Assembly (NCBI RefSeq): GCF_032854445.1
Contig: NC_088306.1
Location: 8,640,193-8,704,192 of the forward strand
Direction: 5' to 3'
DNA from: Liolophura sinensis
Lineage: Eukaryota > Mollusca > Polyplacophora > Chitonida > Chitonidae
Length of the DNA: 64,000 nt
Shown here piece by piece: positions 1 to 11,654 of the stretch. The position numbers and the translations under genes were made by a program. Position 1 is the first letter of the stretch. The number at the start of each line of letters is the position of its first letter. The notes below the pieces were generated by a model. The model was not told the DNA's origin, did no database searches, and worked only from the letters and a program-made list of their open reading frames with translations.

Positions 1-298
1 TGCAAAATGGTAACCCATTAGATGGTGCTTAATTGCTTTTTATGACGTTTCCCTTTATGCTGTTGTATTTTTGCAATTTCTAACAGTACCGTGCATATTG
101 ATGCCGAAAAGCTGTTGGTCTGTAGAAGCGTAGGCAAGGATAATTGTCTTACAAACGTGCCTTCTTATCATACTTTGTTAAACCATCTATTACGTTATTA
201 TTTGTTTAAACACTGCATTGCTGCTACCGTGTCACTATTAGCACTACTATACTTATGCACGTGCTTATAAACCGTGACCGTTTGTTCAATCGCCATTT

Positions 299-435
299 AC
301 TGGGAAGGTCTGTCAACAACCTGCGGATGCTCCTGGGTCTCTACCCGGTTTGCTTCCACCATAATGTTGGCCGCCGTCGTATATGTGAAATATTTTGTGT
401 GAAACATCAATCAATCAAATAAATAAATAAATCAG

Positions 436-471
<36 letters not shown>

Positions 472-473
472 CC
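299..473 (+). repeat. SINE1, 3' half with (ATCA)n tail
   Basis: It matches the 3' half of the SINE1 family (tgggaaggtctgtcaacaacc ... ccaccataatgttggccgcc ... gtgaaatatttt) and ends in AAAT and ATCA repeats. The tRNA-like head is missing. It is a 5'-truncated insertion upstream of the first exon. Confidence 0.85.
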
Positions 474-613
474 ACATCCTCATTTAGATGTGGACAGTGA
501 TCTGACGGCAGAGGTTTAGGTTGTGTAAGGGAACATACTCAGGTGTATTCTGTGGTGTGAGGCTTTCATTTTAATGTAGGGGGTTATATTTATTTATATT
601 TTTCACTTCACAG

Positions 614-3600
614 AAGAGACACTCAGTTGGTTAGTCAGATGGGCCAGTTTTTGGCTGAGCTTGACCATGTACTGACCGATGGAGTGACCAACCTCTCTAA
701 GACTGTTAATACCACACTGGACCGGCTAAACCAGCTGGTTGACCATGTTCTCCACACAGAGCTGTTCGACACCCCTGCTACATCAATGACGAGGCAGGTG
801 GATGACGTCATAGGTGCGTCTAGATATCAATGTTATACTGAAAAGCCAGTGTTCCTTATTTTAGTACCAGAGTAAGTAAAAAGCTGCATTAATATATTCT
901 GTGTTCATACCCATACGTCGCTTTGGTGTCTGGAAGCTACATTGTCAGATTTACGAAATAAATGTAGTAGTCAATGAATGGAGAGTAATTAGTCAGGCGA
1001 AGCTGAATGATAAAAGCAAATGATTTACAGTTTATATGTATAAATATATATTTCACATTCCTATAGTTTACCAGGCATGGGTTCAAGTCCGGCCTTGTAC
1101 AGAGGATTTGTAGCCGTTGAAGCAGTTTTATGTTCGATGCAGACCTCTTGGCTTCCACCAGTACGGTGTATAAGTCTAAGGGCGTCACTGGGCACTGTTA
1201 GTCAACTGTGGTTGATGGTTTACTCCGAGACATCTGGTTTCCTCCAATCATGAACCAAAGCCTCGTTAAACTAAATAACTTAGCCAGTTATATTCATATG
1301 TCCACCTGACACAACTTAGATTGTATGTGATTTTACCGTCATTGCACTTTGGGGGATTTTTTAGCACACGGAAAGATGTTTAGAACGTTATAATACCAAA
1401 TACTTTTCGCGAAGCTCTGGTGCATATACACGTAATTTGATATGAATAAACGTTCCTAATCTGAGTTGTTTTAGACACTAAAGCAACTGATTTTATCGTG
1501 TAGGGCGGGCCTAAACTTGGCTTAACTTTCCAGTGTTACTCCATAACACTTGTATATGGCCTCACAAGCTCACTGTATGCCAAGGGTTTCATGCTGGTTA
1601 AAGATGTATTTCATAATACAGCAAATTACCGAAAACAAGTAAGGCAATTGTTAAAGCAACTGCCAAACTTCAGCTTTGAGCTAATGTTCTAATTAATGAC
1701 AATGAAGCATTTTGATTTCAGCGGAGGGCAAGCGTGGGGCAGATGAGGATGGTGTCATTCTGCTACAGAGTATTTTGCACATCATGGGGGAGTATTTCAA
1801 AGGTTATTCCACTGATGACACCTCCGTGGTGGGACGTTCACTTCGTAAGAACAAGGGAATACCGGAGATTTTCAATGACATGACGCAAGTGGCAAAAAAC
1901 ACGTTCAATATAGTGGACAAGGAGACCAGAAAGATTTTAGAGGTACGTGATTCACTCGCTCACGTGTGTGCACTTACCCACACATGGCCTCTTGTACCCA
2001 CATACAGAGAAGGATGCGTACTCCTTACAGCGCATGTGGCCTTTAGAGCCACTGCGATGGAGGTAGGCTTGTTTACTGCTTAGCCTCATCATTAGTGTCC
2101 TCGCACGGATCTTTTTTTTATCAGCATACATCAATACAATTGTTTCAGGTGTGGGTTAGAATCATCTTGCGCATACTTTAGGTAAATAGAATGCATGTGC
2201 ATAAAGTATGAACGGAACCAAAAGTTGAGTTCTTTTTTGTTTTTTGACATCACGCCTTGTCTCATCACCGTGACCCCGGTGATCTAGGCGTCCATCAAAA
2301 TTATTCTGCAAAATTTACAGGTGGCAGTGGGAGACCGGCGCGAGCGCACCAAGGAGTATGGACAGGATGCTGTAACTCCACTCATGCGCACTAGTCCCCA
2401 CACTTGACGCAGGTTGCTTTCTTTCTAGATATGCGCACTTGTCACCACATGCGAAGCAGAATGCTCTATATCCACACATGCGCCCTCGTTCCCATATGTA
2501 AGGTTTTCCATTTTCCAGTCAATTAAGTTTTTATGATTTTCGGAAAAGAATTTCAAATACAATTGTTACGAGTAAAACTGATTTATATTTGTAGGAAAAA
2601 GGCAATTTGCGTTTAGCTAACAATTTATGTCACAATGTTTAACACATGATTGGAATATCTGTTTCTGCATTATATTTATAAAAAAAATACAGAAATTTGT
2701 AGATGTTCCTTACATTTAAAACAGACAAGACATGAGGGCGGAGGGAAGGGCCGTGGCGAAAGACAAGAAAAGAAACAGAAAAAAAGAATGGAGGGAATAC
2801 ATGTAATTTAGATGGATGTCGTTCAATTCCATTTCAATGAATTTACAAGCTTTCATTCGGAAAACAAATACCACTTAATATAATGTCATGAAGATCGCAT
2901 ATGTCATTAAGTATTAGAGTATAGAAGTTGCAAAGTTAACATCGATTCCTGCATGTTGACAGCGCACTAATACAGAATAGCAAATATAGTCTGCTCTGTT
3001 TCTTACATGAAGAAATTTCGTACATGTCTGTAAAAATGTAAACTATCGCAGGTGAAGATGGCACACTTAGCGCTTGTGATAACGTATGTAGGATATGGTG
3101 ACAGAAATCCATGTAGCTTATACGAAGACACTCTAGGAAAAAATGGTGGATAGAGGGGGCCTTGGGGTCGCCTGGGTTGTGTACGCTTACCAAGAAATCG
3201 TGACATAAACTAACTCAGGAAGTCTTTTTCTGATGCGCTTTTTGGGTGGTCATTTTTACAGAAGCTCGGTTTAGTCCAACGTTTTTCTCTCTGTCAACGC
3301 ATACTGGCATTTTCCGTCTCAGATGCATACCAATAATACCCGCTGTGACAAGAGCAACTTCACATCCCCACACACACCCGAACCCCCCCCCCCCCCCCCC
3401 CCACTCCACCCTCCCATGTGCATACATACCACACTGTAGCCACAGCTCTGGTTTTACTCTCTATAAGTAGTCTATTGTACTTTATTCCTGCATAAACCAG
3501 GATTCTGCTAGTGGACTAAGCATCTCCGAGGCAAGGTGACATTGCTTTCATGCGACTGAATATAAAATGTGATGATAACACATTATTTGGAGTAATTCTG

Positions 3601-6163
3601 GACCGAAGATGTCTAATTTATTGCAACTGCATTTTTTTTTAAGTGATCCTGCGTAAGCCACCCAGCTAGGGGGCTGACGTGTGAGTTCATACTATTTAAG
3701 AATTTGAATAAAACATCTAGAATAAAACCTTATCTGATGTAAATTGACAAGAGGCTGTATTTCAACATTTACGTTTGACCATTTGTTAAATTATCACTTT
3801 GTCTTCGCTGCTCTGGTTTTTACTGTCTGCACTGTAGTCCTTTACATAATAAGACATTCCGTCACGTAACCTTTTTTTCCTTACTTTACGTTTACCATCA
3901 AACAAATGTGGTTCAATCGTGGTTTACAAGGGTTATTTCTACATTGAAGGCTGTGTATAGTCTTTGAAAAACTTCCTGTGACGTTATCGTACCTAAACAA
4001 GGGTTATATTTATAGAGCCTACCATAGATTTAAAATATTTGAATATATTTAATAAGTCTACTGAAATGTAAAAAAAAGTATAAATGAAAGTAGATAGTTT
4101 TTAGTTGTCGGTGTGATGAATCTTACTTCATGTTTTTTAGCTTTCTTTCATTTTAAGAATCCCGATTTTAGAATCAGGCAGTTTCCTACCATATATAAGA
4201 CTACTTTTTGTACCCTGTATTGCAAAGTCTTTTATATCTCTAAAACGATGACTTATAAGAAATCTACTTCCCAACGCAGTGTGTCATACCTAACTAGAAT
4301 TGCATACTTCAAATTCGCAATATCCTCTCCTAGACATTTTTATGCTGGAATTTGTTATTCTATAATTTTAGGATCTGAACGTAATCGGGACCGCGTTAAA
4401 ACAGAGCCTAAGTGAAGCCTACGGTATTATGGAGAGCATAACACCGTACCTGGATCAAACCCTGATTAGGCGAATTTTGAAAAACATATTCAGTAAGTAC
4501 TAGATTTAGGTTGAGTTACTCGACGTTATAAATAATCCCTTATAATATTTGTATGAATCTCAAACCATGAGATACAACAGTGGTAAGTACACAAAGACCG
4601 CTTCGGTGATCTAATGATTAGAGCATCAGCCTCGAAGTCGGGAGACCAGGGATCAAACCTGGGTCGAGTCAAACCAAAGGCTTTACAGCTGGTACTTGTT
4701 GCTGCCTCACTTGGAACTCAACGTTGAAAGGTTAGATCAAGGAAACAGGACTGGTTGGCCCGGTGTCAGTGTAATGTAACTAGGTGGAGTGATATTACAC
4801 TGGCGGCAGCACTTTGGCGGCATGCATTCGCCCTGCTACAATAAAACACAGTAGCAACTCCTCGAAAAATTGTTAAGTATGACATTAAACCAAAAGCGTT
4901 TATTTATCTAGTGCACACACATTTCGGGTTTCAAACCCGGCATTGGAGAAGATTGTGAAGATCTCTTCACTCCTACCGTTCGTGGCGCTTTGATGACGTC
5001 AAGTTGTGGACGACCGCATTGCGCATTCTAGCGTTCGCCGAAGGCTGCTTTCCCCCCCCACCAATTTGGTATGGATATTTGTACTTCACACGTGGGAAAG
5101 TTCGTCAGTAAATGGCCATGGGTCGGTCGTTTTCTCCAGATTCCTTCATCCATGAAGGTGACTGACATCAAGTAATTGAAATCTTCAGTCAAATAAATCA
5201 AAAGGCTGATGTTCTCTAACATTTATGATTTAACGTTAAAAATACATGTTGGTAATGGTAAAGTGTGTCATCGGGAGGGTCTGTTGGAAACCACCTCGCG
5301 TGGTTTCGGCAGCGGTTTGTCAGATACCTGGCGAAGGCCGGCGATGTTTCCACATACATTTCATTTATTACATCCACCTATTAAAGGACTTTTGAATAAT
5401 TTAGCCGGGAATTGCTCATTTATTGACTGTGCATAAATGATTTTTGACTCAATGTATGTGTAAAGTAAATAAAAGTATATATTGTTATAAATAATTATTA
5501 AAAATAATCGTTGTGTCACTGTGAGGCTGATTGTTAGCCAACGTCCATTAGCGGTTTGTCAAAAGAAAAACGATGAAACAATTTAGCGTCTCCGCTGGTC
5601 GAGATGTTTAAAGTGCTGCCCTTGTTGTGAACGTCAGGCCCTTGACCTTGATTAGGAATGCTGCTTAAATCATGAGGTTTGTCAGTTTAGCTGCAGACTT
5701 GTCGGTGCTTTCCTTCAGCAATAAACTTAACGGCTGACAAGTAAGCGACAAATTCTTGCGCACATCGTTAACACAAGTTATATAAATATTTCATTGATTT
5801 AAACGGCGAAACGCTGACTAATATGCATAATGTCGAAGATTTTTCTAATGGTATTGTCAGCATTTTGTTTTGGTTATATTATTTACTAACATATTAAGCT
5901 GGGTTTTAAGAATAAATAAAAACCTATCAAAATTTCTTAAGGGAGAAACTGAGTAGAGTCAACTGGTTTGCTAACAGAAAAAGATATTGAAACATTTAAT
6001 TTTCCGCTATGAGAATTATGATTTTTGACATAAGATTAAGCTTTACTTTCTTTCATTTTCTACCTCCACAGAGCGGCATGTATCTATACAGGTTGTCTCC
6101 TCCTTCGCTGGAAAACCCTATGCCTACCCTGCTAGGCGGTCACGTTTCGTCGATGGAAAGTAA
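614..6163 (+). CDS. 3' part of a multi-exon gene, helical protein of unknown function
   Basis: Five exons are proposed: 614-813, 1722-1942, 2321-2371, 4372-4492 and 6072-6163 (stop TAA 6161-6163). Each internal boundary has AG acceptors (ttcacttcacag, ttgatttcag, aaatttacag, ataattttag, ctacctccacag) and GT donors (gtgcgt, gtacgt, gtaact, gtaagt). Phases agree throughout: one base left over from exon 1 completes an Ala codon in exon 2, the next junctions are phase 0, and one base from exon 4 completes Lys in exon 5. Joined, they give 227 residues, open at the N-terminus, so earlier exons lie outside the window. The protein is predicted mostly amphipathic helix (MGQFLAELDHVL, TLDRLNQLVDHVL, LLQSILHIMGEYF) with a basic C-terminus (PARRSRFVDGK). 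No membrane segment or known domain is recognised. The 51-nt third exon could be alternatively spliced because its removal keeps the frame. A polyadenylation signal AATAAA lies at 6315-6320. Function is unknown; the gene structure is fairly secure. Confidence 0.7.
1078..1255 (+). repeat. SINE3-like copy in intron 1
   Basis: A B-box-like ggttcaagtccggcc at 1079 is followed by a body ending in gtttactccgagacatctgg and tttcctccaatcatgaac. The same order of motifs (B box, ggtggtttactcc, gtttcttcagtcataacac) occurs at 10235-10445, so the two are taken as one degenerate tRNA-derived family. Confidence 0.5.
2321..2371 (+). CDS. 51-nt micro-exon of the gene at 614-6163
   Basis: The exon has 17 codons (VAVGDRRERTKEYGQDA), preceded by ctgcaaaatttacag and followed by gtaact. 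It starts and ends in phase 0, exactly what is needed to sit between exons 1722-1942 and 4372-4492. The residues are strongly charged and continue the helix started by VDKETRKILE. The downstream sequence stays open for 12 more codons to TGA at 2405, so the donor is inferred. Inclusion or skipping would both keep the reading frame. Confidence 0.5.
2372..2510 (+). repeat. degenerate short tandem repeat in intron 3
   Basis: Several imperfect copies of a motif like catgcgcactngtccccaca lie between 2388 and 2505. A similar motif series occurs just after exon 2 (1955-2040). This is a low-copy minisatellite flanking the micro-exon. Confidence 0.4.
2510..3690. other. intronic sequence, no gene seen
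   Basis: This is intron DNA of the first gene. A perfect run of 20 C lies at 3383-3402 next to CA-rich sequence. Short open frames here cross the low-complexity tract and show no splice signals or conserved motifs. Confidence 0.5.
3695..3850 (-). repeat. R2 family copy
   Basis: Reverse-strand copy of the R2 interspersed repeat: agaataaaaccttatctgatg, then aattgacaagaggc, then the marker cgctgctctggtttttact at 3808. It lies in the intron before exon 4. Confidence 0.65.
4605..4905 (+). repeat. SINE2, near full length with tRNA-like head
   Basis: The tRNA-like head has an A-box-like tgatctaatgattagagc and a B-box-like gggatcaaacctgggtcgag (4650-4669). The body runs through ctggtacttgttgctgcc, gtgtaatgtaactaggtgg and cactttggcggcatgc to the tail ttgttaagtatgacattaaa. 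It looks like a tRNA gene at the 5' end but has no acceptor stem and continues into the SINE body, so it is not called a tRNA. It lies in the last intron of the first gene. Confidence 0.8.
4905..6060. other. last intron of the first gene
   Basis: AT-rich sequence. A stretch near 5300-5400 (gtcagatacctggcgaaggc) resembles the middle of SINE3-like repeats. No exon is supported. Confidence 0.4.
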
Positions 6164-6309
6164 CTCTCCAGTTCTGGAAGGCTTTTGTGTCTCCAAAAGA
6201 AACCTGCGGCGATTATGCAGATCCATGTTCACCGAGAAAGAAAACAAACACACAGCATTTAATTGTTCCACTACCAATCCATGTACAGTTCACGAATTGA
6301 CACCAGTGA

Positions 6310-6460
6310 CACCAAATAAATTGCAATTAACATTACTGCATTTTTTTTACCTAATTTTACTTAAGTCGTAAACTAATGGGTATCTGTTTTAGTAATTTAC
6401 ATAAACAGTTAGAATAAAACCCTAATTGTGATAAACAGACAAGAGCCAAATACTGCAGTC
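6310..6460 (-). repeat. R2 family copy, directly after the first gene
   Basis: Reverse-strand R2: ttgcaattaacattactgc, acttaagtcgtaaac, tttacataaacagttagaat and gataaacagacaagagcc follow in the family order. It overlaps the presumed 3' UTR. Confidence 0.65.
6315..6320 (+). promoter_or_regulatory. candidate polyadenylation signal
   Basis: AATAAA lies about 150 nt after the TAA stop at 6161-6163. It is at the edge of an R2 repeat copy (6310-6460), so the 3' end of this gene may be supplied by repeat sequence. Confidence 0.35.
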
Positions 6461-6714
6461 CTTTTTTTTCCTGTGTCCTGATTTAATGGCTTCATGGTGC
6501 GGACATTTCGAGAGTCACGATTTGTGGACGTAGGAAACATGGAATTGCCGGAATAAACCATAGCCCTTTGCCAGCAACCTGGACAAATTTGATGACTGAA
6601 GAGTGACAACTGGATTCCTTCAAGCCACCTCATTGGTCAAGGACGTAACAGATGCAGTTTTCAAGCGCTTTAAGATTCGTCATCGTTTATTTGCCAGGTC
6701 TTCTAGATCAGTGA

Positions 6715-6925
6715 CGTCTCCTAAATTACAATTTACACCAGTGCGTTTTTTTTACCCAGTTTTGCTTATGCCTTGGTTCTAGGAATCATCTAACTTGATA
6801 CAATTCACGCATTTACATGACCAATAACAATAAATCTGTAGCTGAGGTAAACTGACAAGACCATTTGCCAACTTCCACATTTTCATCGCTGCTCTGGCTT
6901 TGCTCTCCATGATGCTCTCTTTCAC
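6715..6925 (-). repeat. R2 family copy
   Basis: Reverse-strand R2, close to full length. Motifs in order are caccagtgcgttttttttac, catttacatgaccaataac, aaactgacaagaccatttgcc and catcgctgctctggctttgct. It lies about 260 bp beyond the previous copy in the same orientation. Confidence 0.7.
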
Positions 6926-7141
6926 ATTACACTCATACATGTAGGCCTGTGCATGAACTTCCTGACATATCAGCCAGCTTCGCGAGCGATGTCACGTACG
7001 ACAGACGACTGTAGAAATTAACCATGTGATCATTTGTGAATAATTTACAACTTGCAGGAGCTTTTAATGTCACAAAAGTCATTTTTCAGTTTGCGTATGG
7101 TATAGTTTTGTTCAATACAATCGATGGACTGATTAGTGTTG

Positions 7142-7998
7142 CGGTCTAAATGTGATTTGTATGAATATGGTTTGTGTTAATAGTGTGGTTCCTGTGAAAG
7201 TGGTTTGTGTGAGTGTAGTTGTGTGAATATGATTTGTGTTAATAATGTGGTTCCTGTGAATGTGGTTTGTGTGAGTGTAATTGTGTGCATATGATTTGTG
7301 TTAATAGTGTGGTTCCTGTGAAAGTGGTTTGTGTGAGTGTAATTGTGTGCATATGATTTGTGTTAATAGTGTGGTTCCTGTGAATGTGGTTTGTGTGAGT
7401 GTAGTTGTGTGAATAGGATTTGTGTTAACAGTATGGTTCCTGTGAATGTGGTTTGAGTGTAGTTGTGTGAATATGATTTGTGTTAATAGTGTGGTTCCTG
7501 TGAATGTGGTTTGTGTGAGTGTAGTTGTGTGCATATGATTTGTGTTAATAGTATGGTTCCTGTGAATGTGGTTTGAGTGTAGTTGTGTGAATATGATTTG
7601 TGTTAATAATGTGGTTCCTGTGAATGTGGTTTGTGTGAGTGTAGTTGTGTGAATATGATTTGTGTTAATAATGTGGTTCCTGTGAATGTGGTTTGTGTGA
7701 GTGTAATTGTGTGCATATGATTTGTGTTAATAGTGTGGTTCCTGTGAATGTGGTTTGTGTGAGTGTAGTTGTGTGAATATGATTTGTGTTAATAGTGTGG
7801 TTCCTGTGAATGTGGTTTGTGTGAGTGTAGTTGTGTGAATATGATTTGTGTTAATAGTGTGGTTCCTGTGAATGTGGTTTGTGTGAGTGTAGTTGTGTGA
7901 ATATGATTTGTGTTAATAATGTGGTTCCTGTGAATGTGGTTTTGTGTGAGTGTAATTGTGTGCATATGATTTGTGTTAATAATGTGGTTTATATGATT
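7142..7998 (+). repeat. 62-bp tandem array, about 13 units
   Basis: The anchor ttcctgtgaa recurs 13 times, spaced mostly 58-65 bp. A unit reads roughly tgtgaatatgatttgtgtta then atagtgtggttcctgtgaat then gtggtttgtgtgagtgtagt tg. Some units lack a tgtg. The array is GT-rich on + and contains only incidental open frames. Confidence 0.9.
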
Positions 7999-8445
7999 GT
8001 CGTGCGTGTGAATGTGTTTTGTGTGAAAGTGGTTAATTGAAAGTAGTTACTGTGAATGGGCTTTGAGTGAATGTGGTTTATGTGTTTAAATATGGTTCTT
8101 ATAAATGTATATTTTTATAGTTCGTATTTTGTGGTTTTCGTAAATATGCTTTGGGTAAATGTGGTTCACTCTAGCGTAGAACAGGGGCAACCATTGCTAT
8201 GCAACAAACATAGGGGCAAATACGAAATCCTTGGATTCCAAAGCAAGACTGGATTTCTACCAAGGCCTCTTAAAAGTCACATGACCATTCATTTTGTTAT
8301 CCTCTTCTTTCAACACTTTTTATCAGACAAATTCAGAAGCGCTAAAAGTCCTGAACCACTTCTCGATATGGTCTAGATGTGGTCAAGAATTGAACGAAAA
8401 CGTGAAACTACAACGACGAAACTACATCAGTCGACAATGCGAGAT

Positions 8446-9305
8446 TCAGACAGGAGGACAAGGCTTGCGCAAGATTCTGGACTCTTTGTCGCTGAAACCT
8501 CGTTGTAACGTGCAGTAGCTGTCGTCATGATCTCCACTAATTTCCCTGCTGATCTCCTGCACGGTGTCTTTCAAATATCTGAATTCTTCCTGCAAGCTTT
8601 GCTGGGTGGAACAGACGAAGAGTCGTGCGGGCTTCCATAAAAATTACATGCTTGTTCCGACAACTGTATTCATTAGCTTTCCTGAGCGGGTGATACGTTT
8701 CTGGGTTTTTTTTTTTACCTTCACTCTTTCATTTATAGAACACCTTTGAAAATGTTAGAGACCTCATTTGTTTTTTTTATACCCAACAAATCATTGTTCC
8801 ATCTTTCCACCAAAGAGGAGACGAGACGTGGGGTGTGATGTGTAGCCACATAAGTACACCACAAGCCCCTTTACTCCACGACAACTGCTTTATTTTACGC
8901 AACAGCGTCGACCTTTACACATGGACGCACGCATTGTCCCGTCGTGTCGCAGAATACATATTAATTGCTTTCCCGATAATGGTCCAATTGCGTTGACATT
9001 TACTTCAGTCCGAGTTTATTTATCGACTACATCAACATTAGCTACCATGTTTGATTAAAGCTAATATGCAGCCACTGAGACTTTAAGGCGCTCATAAAGA
9101 GCCCTAGCGGACGTTGTGCCCCGCGGGTCCTCTTCAGGGCAAGTGCGGGTCACATGACTCTCGCTGGGGTTCCGTCGTGTTCAATCGTCTCTGAAAATAA
9201 ACCGCATTACTCCCTGACTCCGGGTTGAGGAGCTCGAAGAATCGCTCCGCAGGGACTCGTTTCCAGGTCCTTTGTACAAGTGCCCTTTTGTCAGTTTGGA
9301 CATGC
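8446..9305 (-). CDS. candidate two-exon small coiled-coil protein
   Basis: Exon 1 is proposed at 9305-9211 (ATG at 9303-9301) after acceptor ccagtctgttacag. It encodes 31 residues starting MSKLTKGHLYKGPGNESL with a serine run, and ends at donor GGA|gtaatg in phase 0. Exon 2 at 8601-8446 follows a strong acceptor (tcgtctgttccacccag), also phase 0. It encodes 51 residues starting QSLQEEFRYLKDTVQEISRE, an amphipathic coiled-coil-like helix, then a Cys- and basic-rich tail to TGA. The joined product is 82 residues. No family is recognised. The + strand is also open at 9218-9385 (IPs: DMPVTDWSRYRFTYRKKGDY, ending at GAG|gtatgc), so strand choice is uncertain. I prefer - because start, both splice sites, phase and stop all fit. 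No AATAAA was found just downstream. Confidence 0.35.
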
Positions 9306-9470
9306 CTGTAACAGACTGGTCCAGATACCGGTTTACGTATAGGAAAAAGGGTGACTACGTGCGGAAAATATTAAATGAAAGTGAGGTATGCATATGTACA
9401 CACTTTTTTCTTTCTTCAATTCTTTGTTCTTTTGTCACGGTGAGTTTGGAAAGTATTTTTGTTTCTTAGA

Positions 9471-9733
9471 GGGGGCCTCCGTGGCTCAGTGGTTAGCGCG
9501 CTAGCGCAGCGTAATGATCCATTAGCCTCTCACCAATGCGGTCGCTGTGAGTTCAAGTCCAGCTCATGCTGGCTTCCTCTCCGGCCGTATGTGGGAAAGT
9601 CAAGGCAGCAACCTGCGGATGGTCGTGGGTTTTCTCTGGGCTCTGCCCAGATTTTTCCCACCATAATGCTGGCCGCCGTCGTATAAGTGAAATATTCTTG
9701 AGTACGGCGTAAAACACCAATCAAATAAATAAA
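9471..9733 (+). repeat. SINE1, full length
   Basis: The best SINE1 copy in the window. The tRNA-like head is gggggcctccgtggctcagt ggttagcgcg (A box) with B box gtgagttcaagtcc at 9547. The body is tgctggcttcctctccggcc, gcaacctgcggatggtcgtg and ccaccataatgctggccgcc. The tail is gagtacggcgtaaaacacc followed by aatcaaataaataaaa. The family appears to be tRNA-derived and LINE-mobilised (inferred). Confidence 0.95.
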
Positions 9734-10234
9734 AGTTACAAAATAGTGATGGGGCTCCGAATAAAGCTTTACTGTCGTAGCCATTTCCATTATGCTGGCC
9801 AACGCGGCTAGTACGTTTAGCTGTAATACCAGGCGTTGACATTTCGGTCCAAGATTTTCGGACGCCTGGAAACGATACCGGGAAAACATTTTCGACTTGA
9901 GTCCAAATTTAAATCCTCAACCCAATGCTATGAGATTGGGTAAAAGTATAGACTTTCCCACGTACGACCTGAGAGGAAGAAAGCATGAGGTTTTGGAATC
10001 GTGCTGAAGTGTTGTGCAATAAAGTTCGCGATGCTCATGAGTCTGCCCAAAGACCTGGCCTGCAATACATTATAAACACCTTCTATAGGCTGATGAAAGA
10101 AGCAAATGGAGCTGAAATAGATTTAATAGAATGTGTGCCAGTGCACATAATCACGCCAATAAGCAAAGAAAACATTATGAGAGCAATTATGTAATAAGCT
10201 TTCATCTGCCTTGTATTCATTTTAGAGGGTCTTG

Positions 10235-10447
10235 CCGACTCAGGTGTGTACAGACCTACCTAGGATTACCAGGCCCTTAATCAGCGTGGTAGCGGGTTCG
10301 AATCCAGCTTTCGCGGCTTCAGCAGCAGCTTTAAGTTAGGAGGCTGGTCAAGTACCTGGGACAGGTTGGTGGTTTACTCCAGGCGCTATCGGTTTCTTCA
10401 GTCATAACACCGACCGCCAAGAATTACTACAGTAAACACAAATTGTA
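10235..10447 (+). repeat. SINE3-like element
   Basis: B box ggttcgaatccagc at 10294 is followed by ctttaagttaggaggctggt, gtacctgggacaggttggtg, gtttactccaggcgctatcg and cagtcataacaccgaccgcc. It is immediately followed by an inverted SINE1 fragment. Confidence 0.6.
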
Positions 10448-10449
10448 TT

Positions 10450-10568
10450 TATTTGATTTGTGTTCGACGCCGTACTCAAGAATATTTCACCTGAACGACG
10501 GCGACCAGCATTATGGTGGGACGAAAAGGGGCAGAGCTCGGAGGAAATCCACGACCATCCGCAGGTTG
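10450..10568 (-). repeat. SINE1 fragment
   Basis: Reverse-strand 3' half: cgccgtactcaagaatattt, cagcattatggtgggacg, cacgaccatccgcaggttg. The head is missing. Confidence 0.85.
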
Positions 10569-11214
10569 AACAAATAAGTAATCTTCTGGAGATAAACTTA
10601 GACTTAAATGTAATTTTCTTGTAAATAAAAACCGGATGATAAAAAGGAGATTATGCTTCCTGTGGGGCAAGGGTAATGTTTTGTACTTTGAAATCAGCCA
10701 GTCCTCGGGAAATACGTAAAAATAAGTACTACTTGTTCGCAAATAATAAAATAAAGATTTAACTTTGCGCCCGAGTAACAGCAGTGATAAAAAGTCACAG
10801 AAATTAAACGTACACCTGCTGTAAATGTCAACTGGTGCAATTTTCCCATAAGACAAAAGCGCCTCTGAGACCGTCCATAATCCGTATATAATGAATGAGG
10901 CGTCTTTATCTGCAAGGTTCTTCCATTAAAAGGTGCACTGTGTTCACACTAATTACCCCTCTAGGAATTTGAACTACAAAGTTTCACAGCAAAAGTACCT
11001 ATTTATTTCTTTTCTTCCATTACAGTTTTAAGTCGGATTCCATGCAGGTATGTCTGCATACAGGGTTACCGACACCTCTTAGGGAAGTGTAAGTTTAATA
11101 CATTCCCATGAAAAAAGTTTATAAAAAGTAAATGAATAAAAATACTGTTATAGACGAATTCTAAATGTATTTTTAGAGAAACCTGTGGCGTCGGAGTGTT
11201 ATGTGTGGCTGTTA

Positions 11215-11308
11215 AATGAGTAGACCCACCATAATGCTGGCCACCGTCGTGTAAGTGAAATATTCTTGAGTACGGCGTAAAACACCAATAAAATAAATAA
11301 ATAAATGA
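11215..11308 (+). repeat. SINE1 3' end fragment
   Basis: cccaccataatgctggccac through gagtacggcgtaaaacacc to an AAAT tail. It is strongly 5'-truncated. Confidence 0.85.
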
Positions 11309-11404
11309 GTCCATTTGTTTTTAGTATTATGTGCATTCTGTAAATTTTGAATTTCATTTTATTTTGAAAATTTTATGAATGCTTGCATTCACCTATATGA
11401 AAGA

Positions 11405-11530
11405 CTACAGCATGGAGAGCAAAACCAGAGCAGCGACAACAGTGTGACAGTTAGCAAATGATCACACGTAACCGGTGAAATCTGGCCTGATTGCTTATAC
11501 CAACACAATCAATATGGTACGTAAGATCGC
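11405..11530 (+). repeat. R2 family copy
   Basis: Forward R2 start: ctacagcatggagagcaaaa, ccagagcagcgacaacagtg, tgacagttagcaaatgatca and cacgtaaccggtgaaatctg. Confidence 0.7.
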
Positions 11531-11654
11531 CCGTAAAATCCAAACATTTTAAAGTTATTTTAAATACAGCGTTATTTTATTTATTTTTGTAGAGCTGATT
11601 AGTTTAAGAAGGTCCTCTTTTAAATTTTCTTCAAAAATTAGAGTACCTCTAATA

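Noticed and set aside
4605-4680. tRNA gene-like sequence
   Set aside because: A- and B-box words are present, but the acceptor stem does not close and the sequence runs into the SINE2 body shared with four other loci.
9530-9889. 119-codon - strand frame
   Set aside because: Mostly a translation of the SINE1 copy at 9471-9733; the same peptide words recur at other SINE1 copies.
9843-10194. Coding-looking frames (RFSDAWKRYRENIFDL and FWNRAEVLCNKVRDAHES)
   Set aside because: Two different frames meet without a possible intron, all three frames look partly protein-like, and no acceptor fits. It may be a broken gene fragment but cannot be supported.
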